Source: Herpetosiphonaceae bacterium (GTDB lineage Bacteria; Chloroflexota; Chloroflexia; Chloroflexales; Kallotenuaceae). From it: a stretch of 48,188 nucleotides of DNA. The notes under the pieces are model-generated. The model worked only from the letters and a program-made list of their open reading frames with translations, had not been told where the DNA came from and ran no database searches. Positions 15,745 to 23,552 of this stretch are shown piece by piece. The stretch covers positions 1-48,188 of the forward strand of contig JACDGP010000030.1 in NCBI GenBank assembly GCA_013821605.1, written 5' to 3'. The translations under genes were made by a program, and so were the position numbers. Position 1 is the stretch's first letter. Every line of letters starts with the position of its first letter.

Positions 15745-17519
15745 CGCTCGACAAACGGCAGCAGTGTTTTATAGACTCGGCTGGCGACGATGAGGCTAAC
15801 TGCGACGTTGGCTGTAGAGCCATCGCTGCCCGCTATCTGTACATTACCGCTCTGAGTGCCGGTGGTTGTGCCAGGCGTGGCGCAGAGTGTAAAGGTGCCA
15901 GGGGCAGTGCCCGAGCTAGATTGAATGGTGAGCCAGCTTGTGGAGGTCGTTGCAGTCCACGTAAGTGTGCCACCGCCACCGTTCGTGATCTGTATGCCGC
16001 TGCACACCGGTTGACTACCGGTCTGGACGACAAAACCGAGGGTCGTAGGTGTTACGACAAGGTGGGAAGGTGCCGCAGGCGGCTGCTGGACGACAAACTG
16101 CGGGCGTTCGCTGACCGAGAGGCCAACTGTGCCGCCACTGGGTGTGACGGTGGTCGTGCCGCCGTCACGGTCGACGAGCACGATCTGCTTGGAGGAGTCG
16201 ACCGGGAATTTGACCGAGGCTGTGCCAGTGGGAATCCAGATGACATCAATCGTGGTGGTGCCACCGGTATAGCGGTAGTCGTAGACGCCGTTGTCACCCT
16301 GATCAGCGGCTGGGGCGAAGACGTGCGTGTTCACCGGCCCGGTCCCCGTAGGCGAGAAGCCGTTCAGGGTTTTGGCAAGGGTGCTGTAGGCATTATAGGC
16401 CGGCTTGGGGGGATAGCCGGTGCCGTCATCGTCATGCACAATCGCCGCATAGCTCCAGAGCCGGGTAGGATCATTGAAAGCATCTTCGAGTTGGAACCAA
16501 CTGGTGTGCTGTACACCATTCTGTTGGGCAATGACCATCGAGCGTGTTAGATAATCTGCTTGGGCGTCTTCAGTCACGGCGACACCACCCGGACACGCTC
16601 CACCGGTAGTACACCACCCTATTTCTGTGATCCAGACCGGTGCATCAGGACGACCGATATCATGGTTGAGCCAGGTGCGGGTGCTTTGAATCCGGCCTTC
16701 GACGGTAATCTTGGGCGGAATTTGGGGCGCATCGGGGCGGTCGGTGGGAATGTAGGGGTGAATGGCAAACACGTCGAAGGCGGTTTTAGCAGCCGGTAGC
16801 TGCTGGAAAACGCCGCCGGCAGCGTTAAAGAAGTTGAGGCCGTCGCACACGCCGCCGGCACAGCTGCCGTCATAGATATAGGTACCACCGGTGAGCACGA
16901 TGGCGGTTGGATCGACGGACTTAATGGCCTGATAGGCGGCGACGAGCATCTGGCCATAGCGCAGCTTGCGGGCATTCGAGTCGGGCGGAATATCTAGCCA
17001 GGAGGCGGTATCGTTAGGCTCGTTCCAAATCTCCCAGGCAGCGATGCGGGGTGAGCCAGGCGCGTCGTTGATGCCATCGCCGTTGTAGCGATCAACCATC
17101 CAGCGCGCCCAGGCGGCATAGCGGTTGACGTCGGCGGGCGGGCACCAATAGTTCGTAACACAGCTTGGATCGCGTGCCCAATCCGGCGTCGTGAGCAGTT
17201 CGCCAATGATACCGAAGCCTTTATCAGCCGTTAATTTGAGCGAATCGTCGTAGACCGTGAGGTAGTTACCAGGCTGTTGTTCGATCAGCGACCAGGGTAA
17301 TTCTTCACGCGTCCATTGTGCACCGGCATTCCGCGCCGTATCGGCCAGGACGTCGAGGTTATCGACGCCGCGGCGCTCACGCTTGGTGATATACGCATTC
17401 ATACCCCAGTAAGAGACACCGTTCGGCTGTGTGCCGGAGGCGCCGGTAGGACGAGGCACTGAGTCGAGCAGGAGCAGAGCAGTCGCGAGTAGAGGTAGGA
17501 TTCGGATCAGGAGACGCAT
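15741..17519 (-). CDS. secreted clan GH-A glycoside hydrolase with C-terminal Ig-like/BACON-type domain
   Basis: A 592-residue exported protein with an N-terminal signal peptide (residues 1-28). The (beta/alpha)8 domain has AAWEIWNEPN (Glu167, acid/base) and VWITEIGWC (Glu299, nucleophile), as in GH39/GH5-like families. Residues about 490-582 look like a BACON or Ig-like beta-sandwich with LTWTATTSTSWLTI. The C-terminus VYKTLLPFVER resembles a short tail I recall on many secreted Chloroflexota proteins. AGAAGGAA precedes the ATG. The sugar substrate cannot be told. Confidence 0.82.
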   Translation of the reverse strand: MRLLIRILPLLATALLLLDSVPRPTGASGTQPNGVSYWGMNAYITKRERRGVDNLDVLADTARNAGAQWTREELPWSLIEQQPGNYLTVYDDSLKLTADKGFGIIGELLTTPDWARDPSCVTNYWCPPADVNRYAAWARWMVDRYNGDGINDAPGSPRIAAWEIWNEPNDTASWLDIPPDSNARKLRYGQMLVAAYQAIKSVDPTAIVLTGGTYIYDGSCAGGVCDGLNFFNAAGGVFQQLPAAKTAFDVFAIHPYIPTDRPDAPQIPPKITVEGRIQSTRTWLNHDIGRPDAPVWITEIGWCTTGGACPGGVAVTEDAQADYLTRSMVIAQQNGVQHTSWFQLEDAFNDPTRLWSYAAIVHDDDGTGYPPKPAYNAYSTLAKTLNGFSPTGTGPVNTHVFAPAADQGDNGVYDYRYTGGTTTIDVIWIPTGTASVKFPVDSSKQIVLVDRDGGTTTVTPSGGTVGLSVSERPQFVVQQPPAAPSHLVVTPTTLGFVVQTGSQPVCSGIQITNGGGGTLTWTATTSTSWLTIQSSSGTAPGTFTLCATPGTTTGTQSGNVQIAGSDGSTANVAVSLIVASRVYKTLLPFVER

Positions 17520-17569
17520 ACGATTCCTTCTGGCGTGCCGACAAGTTGGCAGGAGCCGGAACAGGTAGG

Positions 17570-18361
17570 TTAGTTGCCGGAGGAATTGTACCGAATGGTG
17601 GGCAGGATAACGGCGGACAGCCAGGCGCCAATGGTCCTGTTAACGATATCCGCCTGCTCGACCATGACCATATGGCCAGCAGCTGGGATGATGACCAACT
17701 GCGAACCGGCGATACGCTCGTGCAGCCACTGACTATATTTAAGGGGTGTCATGCGATCCTGTTCACCTACGAGGATTAGGGTGGGAACCGTAATCGCGCT
17801 AACGCGGGTCATTGCATCCCAGGCGTCACAGGCGGCGTAGTCGTTATGGAGAACGGCCGGGGGCATGGTGCGTAGTTCGGCCACGGCTTGCGCAATGATC
17901 GCCGGAGGGGTCGCAGGACGGTAGGAAAGCTGCGTAATCAACTGCGTCGTCGCGGCGAAGTCTTGAGAGATGCCCTCAAGGATGGTGGGCGCAACTCGCA
18001 GCCGGGCACCGGTGGCGACGAGGATGAGGCCAAGCAGGCGTTCGGGAGCATTTAGGGCGAGCCATTGTACGATGGCCCCGCCCATCGAATGGCCCATCAG
18101 CACTGCTTGAGGCAGATGTAGGGCGTCCATCCACTGGAGGAGCAGCTTGCCGGCGTCGGAGATGGTGCGGGGCGGTGGACCAGGGCTACGACCATGACCA
18201 GGGAGATCAAGGGCGAGTGCACTGGCCGACTCCTTGAGTCCACTCAGTTGATAGCCCCAATGGCGGGCAGTGCCACCAGCCCCATGCACCATGACCAGTG
18301 GGACCCCATTGCCACGCTGGAGATACCAGATTGGGCCAGCGGTGCTGTCTACGACCGGCAT
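17570..18361 (-). CDS. alpha/beta hydrolase
   Basis: A 263-residue alpha/beta-hydrolase-fold enzyme with an HGAGG oxyanion-hole segment, the nucleophile elbow GHSMGG, the acid in LVGEQDRMTP and the His in PAAGHMVMVE, so the catalytic triad is complete. The substrate is unknown; esterases, C-C hydrolases and peptidases share this layout. It starts 3 nt after the thiamine pyrophosphokinase stop and is surely co-transcribed with it. A Gly/Ser/Asn tail ends the protein. Confidence 0.88.
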   Translation of the reverse strand: MPVVDSTAGPIWYLQRGNGVPLVMVHGAGGTARHWGYQLSGLKESASALALDLPGHGRSPGPPPRTISDAGKLLLQWMDALHLPQAVLMGHSMGGAIVQWLALNAPERLLGLILVATGARLRVAPTILEGISQDFAATTQLITQLSYRPATPPAIIAQAVAELRTMPPAVLHNDYAACDAWDAMTRVSAITVPTLILVGEQDRMTPLKYSQWLHERIAGSQLVIIPAAGHMVMVEQADIVNRTIGAWLSAVILPTIRYNSSGN

Positions 18362-18364
18362 CCT

Positions 18365-19009
18365 TTAGCCCTGAAGGTTATGCATGGCCAGCAGCACACC
18401 AGAGCGAAGGTGAATTGTTGCCGAGGTGCCCTGGAGGACGTTCGAGACACCACGGGCCGGGCCGAGCGCTAACGCCTCATCGTGTAAGGGATAATACAAG
18501 CCTTCGGTCACAATACCGTCGACGACCGGCGTCATCGGCAGGAGCGAGACGATATCGCCGGGCTGTCCCATGATCGTGGCCTGGTCATAGACTACGAAGA
18601 TTTCCCAACCGGCGTGGAGTAGGCGCACATCAAGCGGACGGAGGGCGGGGTGGAGCAAGAGTTGGAGGTTGGCAAGATGCTGGTCGGGCCGTCCGCCGAG
18701 CGCGCCAAGGACGATGATCGTGGTAGCACCATGCTCAACGGCACGGAGCAAGGCAAGCTCGAGATCGGTTTCGTCCTTGTGGACGGGGTGGCGCTCGACG
18801 GCGACACCGTCTTGCTCCAGCTCGGCGAGAAAGTGGGGCTCCAACGAATCGAAATCGCCCACGGCCAAATCGGGCAGCCGTTTGCCGCCAAGGAGGTGGC
18901 GCGCACCACCATCGGCCGTAACCACCAACTCAGCGGTAGCCAGCTGCTCCTGATAGTCAGTGATCACGAGACCGGGAGCGTCAGCTATAACGACAGCAAT
19001 CTTGGTCAT
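18365..19009 (-). CDS. thiN: thiamine pyrophosphokinase
   Basis: Transfers pyrophosphate from ATP to thiamine to make thiamine diphosphate. The 214-residue protein has TADGGARHL, GDFDS, KDETDLELAL and LGGRPDQHLANL, the usual catalytic-domain motifs. The C-terminal beta-domain includes GVSNVLQG, a local variant of the usual G-x-SN. A TTGACG-N17-TACAGT promoter places the start of transcription at or next to the ATG, so the mRNA may be leaderless; no Shine-Dalgarno is seen. Confidence 0.93.
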   Translation of the reverse strand: MTKIAVVIADAPGLVITDYQEQLATAELVVTADGGARHLLGGKRLPDLAVGDFDSLEPHFLAELEQDGVAVERHPVHKDETDLELALLRAVEHGATTIIVLGALGGRPDQHLANLQLLLHPALRPLDVRLLHAGWEIFVVYDQATIMGQPGDIVSLLPMTPVVDGIVTEGLYYPLHDEALALGPARGVSNVLQGTSATIHLRSGVLLAMHNLQG

Positions 19010-19015
19010 AGGCGG

Positions 19016-19044
19016 ACTGTAGCATCAGTGGCGGGGAGCGTCAA
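19016..19044 (-). promoter_or_regulatory. predicted thiN promoter giving a leaderless transcript
   Basis: TTGACG (19039-19044 on the minus strand), a 17-nt spacer and TACAGT (19016-19021). Only 6 nt separate the -10 from the ATG at 19009, so the transcript should begin at or next to the start codon. Confidence 0.6.
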
Positions 19045-19046
19045 TC

Positions 19047-19081
19047 GAGTAATGAGGGATGAGGATTGATGGATGAGTGGG
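19047..19081 (+). repeat. five tandem GAG-headed heptamers
   Basis: Consecutive 7-nt units GAGTAAT, GAGGGAT, GAGGATT, GATGGAT, GAGTGGG lie in the thiN-pucR spacer. The same heptad family recurs at 22758-22792 and 23487-23500. Confidence 0.55.
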
Positions 19082-19117
19082 GACCGAAGCGCGAGGTGGG
19101 GTGAGCGGAGGCGACCG

Positions 19118-19126
19118 TGCTATAAT
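19118..19126 (+). promoter_or_regulatory. extended -10 promoter of the PucR-type regulator
   Basis: TGC-TATAAT, with the hexamer at 19121-19126. There is no good -35 at 17 nt. Transcription would begin near 19133, about 25 nt before the chosen ATG at 19158. Confidence 0.5.
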
Positions 19127-19157
19127 CGCGGATTATGAGTTCGTCCCTACCTGGGTC

Positions 19158-20693
19158 ATGTTAACGACGATTCGCGATCTCCAGCGTTTAGCGCTGCCGC
19201 CCAGTAGCGTGTTACGAACGGACGAGCATGGGGGGAGCATTACCCAAGTCCGTGGTGTTGCCAGCCTGCGCTCAACCTTACCGGCCTTCCCACCATTGCA
19301 TGGCGGTGAACTGGCATTGGTCGTGCCGGCCCAGGCGCTGCAGCTTGACGAACGGCTGACATTGCTGCAGCTGGTGGAGCGTTTAGCCGATGTGCGAGTC
19401 GCTGGCATTGCCGTAACGGGCTTAATCAGCGATGACGTTGTGGAACGGGCCGAGCGCAAAGGGATAGTCCTGCTTGAGCTGCCTGCCGATGCGGATCTAC
19501 GGCTGATCGAGCGTGACATTCAGCGACTGCTCAGCGACCCCGAACTACAAATTGAGCGACGGGCGGCACAATTGTATAGTGAACTGACGCAGGCGTTAGT
19601 CGGTGGCGGGGGTGTACGGAGCGTCGTCGTGGTGCTGGGAGAACGCACCGGGCAAAACGTGGCATGCTATAGCGCAAGCGGTCGTTTACGTGCGGAGTAT
19701 GGACACGGAACAGCGCGGGCGGCTTTTCAGCTGTTGCGGCCGACCGAGGGTGAGCACCAACTGCTGGGGCTGCGGGTGCTGGTCCGAACGATTGGCGCAT
19801 TAGGGGGCCTAGCACTGGCAGGTACAAGCCTGGATAGCTGGGATACAGTAGCACTACAGCAAGGGGTCGCGGCGCTTGCACTAGAACTGAGCAAAGAACA
19901 GGCCGTTAAGGCGGCCGAAAGTCGGGTGCGAGGCGATTTGCTACGCACGATTTTGAGTGGTGCGCAGGTCGATCCGCAATCACTACAGGCACAGGCAGCT
20001 GAGCTTGGCTTTGATCTGCAGCGTCCGCATATTGCACTGGTCTGCGAGCCCACTACGGAGACACCGGAAGTTCTGCTCAACCATACGCAGCGTTTATTGA
20101 AGCGGCGACAATTGGCAGCACCACTGCTGCTACGTGAAGAGGGGCTTGTCGCCTTTTGTCCAGTCAAGGAACCGCACCAGCCCCACGCACTCTTAGCCGA
20201 ATTACAGGATACAGTCGCCTTGACAGCGGGGTCAAGTAGCGCGGTCCCGGGACCCCACCAGTGGCCACAGGCACTGGATCAAGCCGAGCAAGCCCTGGCA
20301 CTAGGCAGCCAATTATTTGGAGTCGGCAGCATCACCGCCTTCGCCGATTTAGGCGTCTACCGGTTGTTGCTGGCACAGCGTGATACGACCGATTTATGGC
20401 GCTTTTACGAAGAGACGCTGGGAACGCTGGTCGAACATGACGGAACCAGCGGTGAGTTGATGATGACGCTGGAAGGCTACTTCGCTGAACTCGGGAACGT
20501 AAGCCGGGCAGCCGAGCGGCTTCATATCCATCGTAATACGTTGATCTACCGCTTACAACGCATTAGCGATATTACGGGGATTGATTGGAAGCATGCTGAA
20601 GATCAACTCGCATTGCAACTAGCACTGAAGGCGCACCGCGTGCTGAAGCTGATCGACGACGGACGGCGCAATGGCACGGTACGGGGTCGTTGA
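19158..20693 (+). CDS. PucR/CdaR family transcriptional regulator
   Basis: A 511-residue regulator. Residues 1-130 form the PucR N-terminal (purine-catabolism-type) domain, beginning MLTTIRDLQRLALPP. The middle has the CdaR GGDEF-like region, and the C-terminus has the PucR helix-turn-helix (NVSRAAERLHIHRNTLIYRLQRI). The Met at 19158 is preferred over 19077 because the domain begins there and the predicted promoter lies between. It heads a plus-strand run of an unknown protein, a PfkB kinase and an NrtR-like protein. The effector is unknown. Confidence 0.85.
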   Translation: MLTTIRDLQRLALPPSSVLRTDEHGGSITQVRGVASLRSTLPAFPPLHGGELALVVPAQALQLDERLTLLQLVERLADVRVAGIAVTGLISDDVVERAERKGIVLLELPADADLRLIERDIQRLLSDPELQIERRAAQLYSELTQALVGGGGVRSVVVVLGERTGQNVACYSASGRLRAEYGHGTARAAFQLLRPTEGEHQLLGLRVLVRTIGALGGLALAGTSLDSWDTVALQQGVAALALELSKEQAVKAAESRVRGDLLRTILSGAQVDPQSLQAQAAELGFDLQRPHIALVCEPTTETPEVLLNHTQRLLKRRQLAAPLLLREEGLVAFCPVKEPHQPHALLAELQDTVALTAGSSSAVPGPHQWPQALDQAEQALALGSQLFGVGSITAFADLGVYRLLLAQRDTTDLWRFYEETLGTLVEHDGTSGELMMTLEGYFAELGNVSRAAERLHIHRNTLIYRLQRISDITGIDWKHAEDQLALQLALKAHRVLKLIDDGRRNGTVRGR

Positions 20694-20706
20694 GGAAGGA
20701 AAGAGC

Positions 20707-21135
20707 ATGCGCTTCGGGAAGAAAACGGTGCAGCCAACCTTGTTTTTGAATGGCGTCGGGGTGCTGGTCGAAACGCTGGAGCACCATGCCTTTGCACCGG
20801 GTGGTCAAAAGCCACGCGCCGATATGCAAGAGGTCAATCCGCCGCAGGGGGCCGCCGTGGTTGCGGTGCAATTTACGCACGCGGTGGGCGAACGTTTCCT
20901 CGGCTTACAGTGCTTTAAGCTGGGCTACTACCATCGCGCACCGGGACAGGATTTAATGGAAGAGTATCTGGCCGTCCCTTATGATAGTTTGAAATGGGCG
21001 GCGACACCGGTTGAGCCGCAATCCCTAACTGCGGATCAGCGACGGGTGTTGCAACAGCTGCTTGGTGGGAGCGATCCGAAGGCGTGGGAAGCTTCACCTG
21101 ACTTCCGCGCCGATCTGGAAGGGACGAAGCGTTGA
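20707..21135 (+). CDS. conserved-looking protein of unknown function
   Basis: A 142-residue soluble protein, start chosen at 20707 because AGGAAGGAAA lies just upstream; an earlier in-frame Met lies inside pucR. It shows no signal peptide, membrane segment or known motif. The central part (FTHAVGERFLGLQCFKLGYY) looks like a folded beta-rich core. It starts 13 nt after pucR and its stop overlaps the TTG of the PfkB kinase gene, so it belongs to that operon. Confidence 0.7.
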   Translation: MRFGKKTVQPTLFLNGVGVLVETLEHHAFAPGGQKPRADMQEVNPPQGAAVVAVQFTHAVGERFLGLQCFKLGYYHRAPGQDLMEEYLAVPYDSLKWAATPVEPQSLTADQRRVLQQLLGGSDPKAWEASPDFRADLEGTKR

Positions 21136-21977
21136 GCACACCAGCCAAGCCGATTGATTACCTGGTGATCGGGCATATTACCGCCGATTTGCTGCCGGAC
21201 GGGAGCGTGCAGCCGGGTGGAACAGCCTTGTATGCGGCACTCACAGCGCACCGGCTGGGTCTGCGCACGGCCATCCTGACGGCATGTGCGCCCGAGCTGG
21301 ATCTTGGATGGCTGCCCCCGGAGCTACAGTTGCTGCGTAAGCCAGCAGTTGAATCCACAACCTTTAGCAACCGCTACAGCGGGCAGCGGCGCACCCAATA
21401 TTTGTTGCACCAAGCGCAGCCAATCAGCCTCGAATGGCTACCGGCGGAGTGGGAACAGCCTGCCATCGTTCATCTTGGACCCGTTGACCAGGAGGTGCCG
21501 ATGGTAGCCAGACACTTTCCCAAGGCCTTGGTCGGAGCGACACCCCAAGGCTGGCTCCGGGGTTGGGAGGCAGATGGAAAGGTTTGGCTACAGCCACAGA
21601 TCCTCAAGGAGCTTGACCTTAGGGCTATCCGCGTGCTGGTATTAAGCGAAGAAGATATTGAAGGCGACGAAACGATCATTGAGGAACTGATTGGGCGGGT
21701 ACCAACCGTGGTTTTAACACGGGCAGAGCGTGGCGCGACGACATGGCAGGCCGGTCAGCGCTTTGATGTGCCGGCGTTTCCAACCACGGTGGTCGATCCG
21801 ACCGGGGCGGGCGATGTGTTTGCGGCAGCTTTCTTCATGGCTATGTGGCAGAACAAAGCGGTCGAGGTAGCGACACGCTGGGCCAATGCAACGGCTTCGT
21901 TTTCAATTGCCGGACAAGGCACGAACGCGCTGCCGACGATGGATGAGGTGGTCCGGCGGATGGCAGCAGAGTATTGA
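21132..21977 (+). CDS. PfkB family carbohydrate/nucleoside kinase
   Basis: A 281-residue ribokinase-fold enzyme. The anion-hole and catalytic-base motif VDPTGAGDVFAAAF (Asp near residue 225) is intact, and the N-terminal GGTALYAALTAHRLG substrate segment is present. It is shorter than most PfkB kinases. The TTG start overlaps the previous stop (TTGA) and AAGGGA lies upstream. The substrate is unknown; the neighbouring NrtR-like protein suggests ribose, nucleoside or NAD-related metabolism, but this is inference. Confidence 0.85.
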   Translation: MSTPAKPIDYLVIGHITADLLPDGSVQPGGTALYAALTAHRLGLRTAILTACAPELDLGWLPPELQLLRKPAVESTTFSNRYSGQRRTQYLLHQAQPISLEWLPAEWEQPAIVHLGPVDQEVPMVARHFPKALVGATPQGWLRGWEADGKVWLQPQILKELDLRAIRVLVLSEEDIEGDETIIEELIGRVPTVVLTRAERGATTWQAGQRFDVPAFPTTVVDPTGAGDVFAAAFFMAMWQNKAVEVATRWANATASFSIAGQGTNALPTMDEVVRRMAAEY

Positions 21978-22009
21978 CGTAGAAACGTATAAGAGGAAAT
22001 ATCGAAGGA

Positions 22010-22759
22010 ATGAGTGAAGCCGAACAGTACGACGCCACGATCTACGAGCGGCCCTCGGTGACGGTGGATGTGGTCATTCTGACGTTGATCAACGAGGCCC
22101 TGCATGTGTTGCTGCTGCAGCGACGGCACTGGCCGTATGCGGGGCAATGGGCGATTCCAGGCGGGTTTGTAGGGATAGATGAGTCGTTGGAAGATGCGGC
22201 GCAGCGCGAGCTCCAGGAGGAAACAGGTATCCAGGCGGTCTACCTGGAACAGCTGTATACCTTCGGTTCACCGCAACGCGATCCACGTACGCGTGTGATC
22301 AGCGTCGCCTACTTTGCGCTGGTACGCGCCGACCGGCACCAGCCAAGCACCTCCGACGAGGCGACGGCGGTGCGCTGGTTCCCGATCGACCAGTTGCCCG
22401 AGCCACTGGCCTTCGATCATCGTGTGATCGTGCAAGCCGCAGTTAATCGGCTACGCTCCAAACTCGAATATACAACTTTGGCGTTTCAGTTGTTGCCGGA
22501 AGAGTTTACGCTGGCCGAGCTGTATGAAACCTATGGACAGTTATTTGGCGACCGGCGACGGGGGGATGATGGAGCCGCCGGAGAGTGGGCGGGGTTGGAC
22601 AAACGCAACTTTTATCGCAAGATTACCGATGCAGGCATTTTGCATGATACTGGGCGCTTTCGCGAGGGTCGTGGACGTCCGGCTAAGTTGTATACCTTCC
22701 GGCCCGAGACGCAGTCAGGGGAGTTTGTTTTTCGTTGGCGGGAAGCACGGGCAGGGTGA
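22010..22759 (+). CDS. Nudix domain plus winged-helix protein (NrtR-like)
   Basis: A 249-residue protein. An N-terminal Nudix domain carries an intact Nudix box (residues about 50-72, G-x5-E-x7-REL-x-EE-x-G). A C-terminal winged-helix domain has LDKRNFYRKITDAGIL and GRPAKLYTF. This architecture is that of NrtR regulators, which sense ADP-ribose and control NAD metabolism. The intact box leaves hydrolase activity possible. It lies 32 nt after the PfkB kinase gene. Targets are not visible in the window. Confidence 0.85.
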   Translation: MSEAEQYDATIYERPSVTVDVVILTLINEALHVLLLQRRHWPYAGQWAIPGGFVGIDESLEDAAQRELQEETGIQAVYLEQLYTFGSPQRDPRTRVISVAYFALVRADRHQPSTSDEATAVRWFPIDQLPEPLAFDHRVIVQAAVNRLRSKLEYTTLAFQLLPEEFTLAELYETYGQLFGDRRRGDDGAAGEWAGLDKRNFYRKITDAGILHDTGRFREGRGRPAKLYTFRPETQSGEFVFRWREARAG

Positions 22760-22792
22760 GGAACGAGGAACGAGGACTGAGGACTGAGTGGT
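22758..22792 (+). repeat. tandem GAGGAAC/GAGGACT heptamers
   Basis: Perfect 7-nt units GAGGAAC twice, GAGGACT twice, then GAGTGGT. The first unit starts within the TGA of the Nudix gene. It belongs to the same heptad family as 19047-19081 and 23487-23500. Confidence 0.6.
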
Positions 22793-22823
22793 GCAACGTT
22801 GCATGGTTACTATGTGATGCCGC

Positions 22824-23474
22824 GTGATTAAGGTTCGTCCGTCGCGGCGTGTGCTCGTGCTTGTCGTCGTCCTGCTGGTTGGCTTGGTAGGGGTGTGGGT
22901 ATTGCGGCTCAGTAGCACGCTACTGAGTCTGGCGATGGTTCGACAACAGTTGCATCAACTCGGACCATGGGGTCCGTTGGCGTTGATTCTTGGTCTGGCG
23001 ACGTTGCTGGTGATACCGGTCATCCCGGCGACGCTGCTGCAGGTGGGAGCGGGGTTGGCCTTCGGGCCGGTGGCCGGTCTGTTTTATGTGCTGGTTGCCG
23101 ACGTACTGGGGGCGACGATTGGCTTTGCCCTAGCACGGCGCTGGGGAGCGGGAGCGGTGAGCCGCTGGCTATCGACGACGACAGAGGCGCAGTTGGGGCG
23201 GTTGGTCCGGCGCATATCGTGGCATAGTGTGATGCTGCTGCGGCTGCTGCCAGGACCGGCCTACCCACTGGTCTCGCTGGCGGCGGGGCTGGCACAGATG
23301 CGCTTTTCGCGGTATATCCTGGCTTCTTTCTGCGATGTCTTACCTTCCCTCGCACTCCTGGTACTGGCCGGCGATTTGGTGACACGGTCGCCATGGCTAG
23401 CTTTTGGACTGGTGGTCGTGCTGGTCCTTAGTCTGGCGCTCCTTGGACGGCTGATAGCACCACCTGAGCAATGA
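22824..23474 (+). CDS. TVP38/TMEM64 (SNARE-associated/DedA-like) membrane protein
   Basis: A 216-residue integral membrane protein with about five hydrophobic segments. It has the family pattern of re-entrant Gly-rich segments (VGAGLAFGPVAGLFYVLVAD, then GATIGFALARRWG) and the late RLLPGPAYPLVSLAAGL segment. Family members are implicated in phospholipid or undecaprenyl-phosphate movement across membranes; the exact substrate is unknown. The GTG start is used because the nearby ATG at 22817 meets a stop at once. No clear Shine-Dalgarno is seen. Confidence 0.82.
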   Translation: MIKVRPSRRVLVLVVVLLVGLVGVWVLRLSSTLLSLAMVRQQLHQLGPWGPLALILGLATLLVIPVIPATLLQVGAGLAFGPVAGLFYVLVADVLGATIGFALARRWGAGAVSRWLSTTTEAQLGRLVRRISWHSVMLLRLLPGPAYPLVSLAAGLAQMRFSRYILASFCDVLPSLALLVLAGDLVTRSPWLAFGLVVVLVLSLALLGRLIAPPEQ

Positions 23475-23486
23475 GTTAAAAGCGAT

Positions 23487-23500
23487 GAGGACTGAGTGCG
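23487..23500 (+). repeat. short GAGGACT heptad repeat
   Basis: GAGGACT followed by GAGTGCG in the spacer before the dienelactone hydrolase gene. This is two units of the heptad family seen at 19047 and 22758. Confidence 0.35.
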
Positions 23501-23552
23501 GAAGTGAACGTATACTCTCGCTAAGAGCTATAGACAGAAGGAGCAGCATGCG

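Noticed and set aside
15663-16550. A 295-residue plus-strand open frame over the glycosidase gene
   Set aside because: It lies opposite a protein with a clear signal peptide and catalytic motifs, and its own translation resembles no family.
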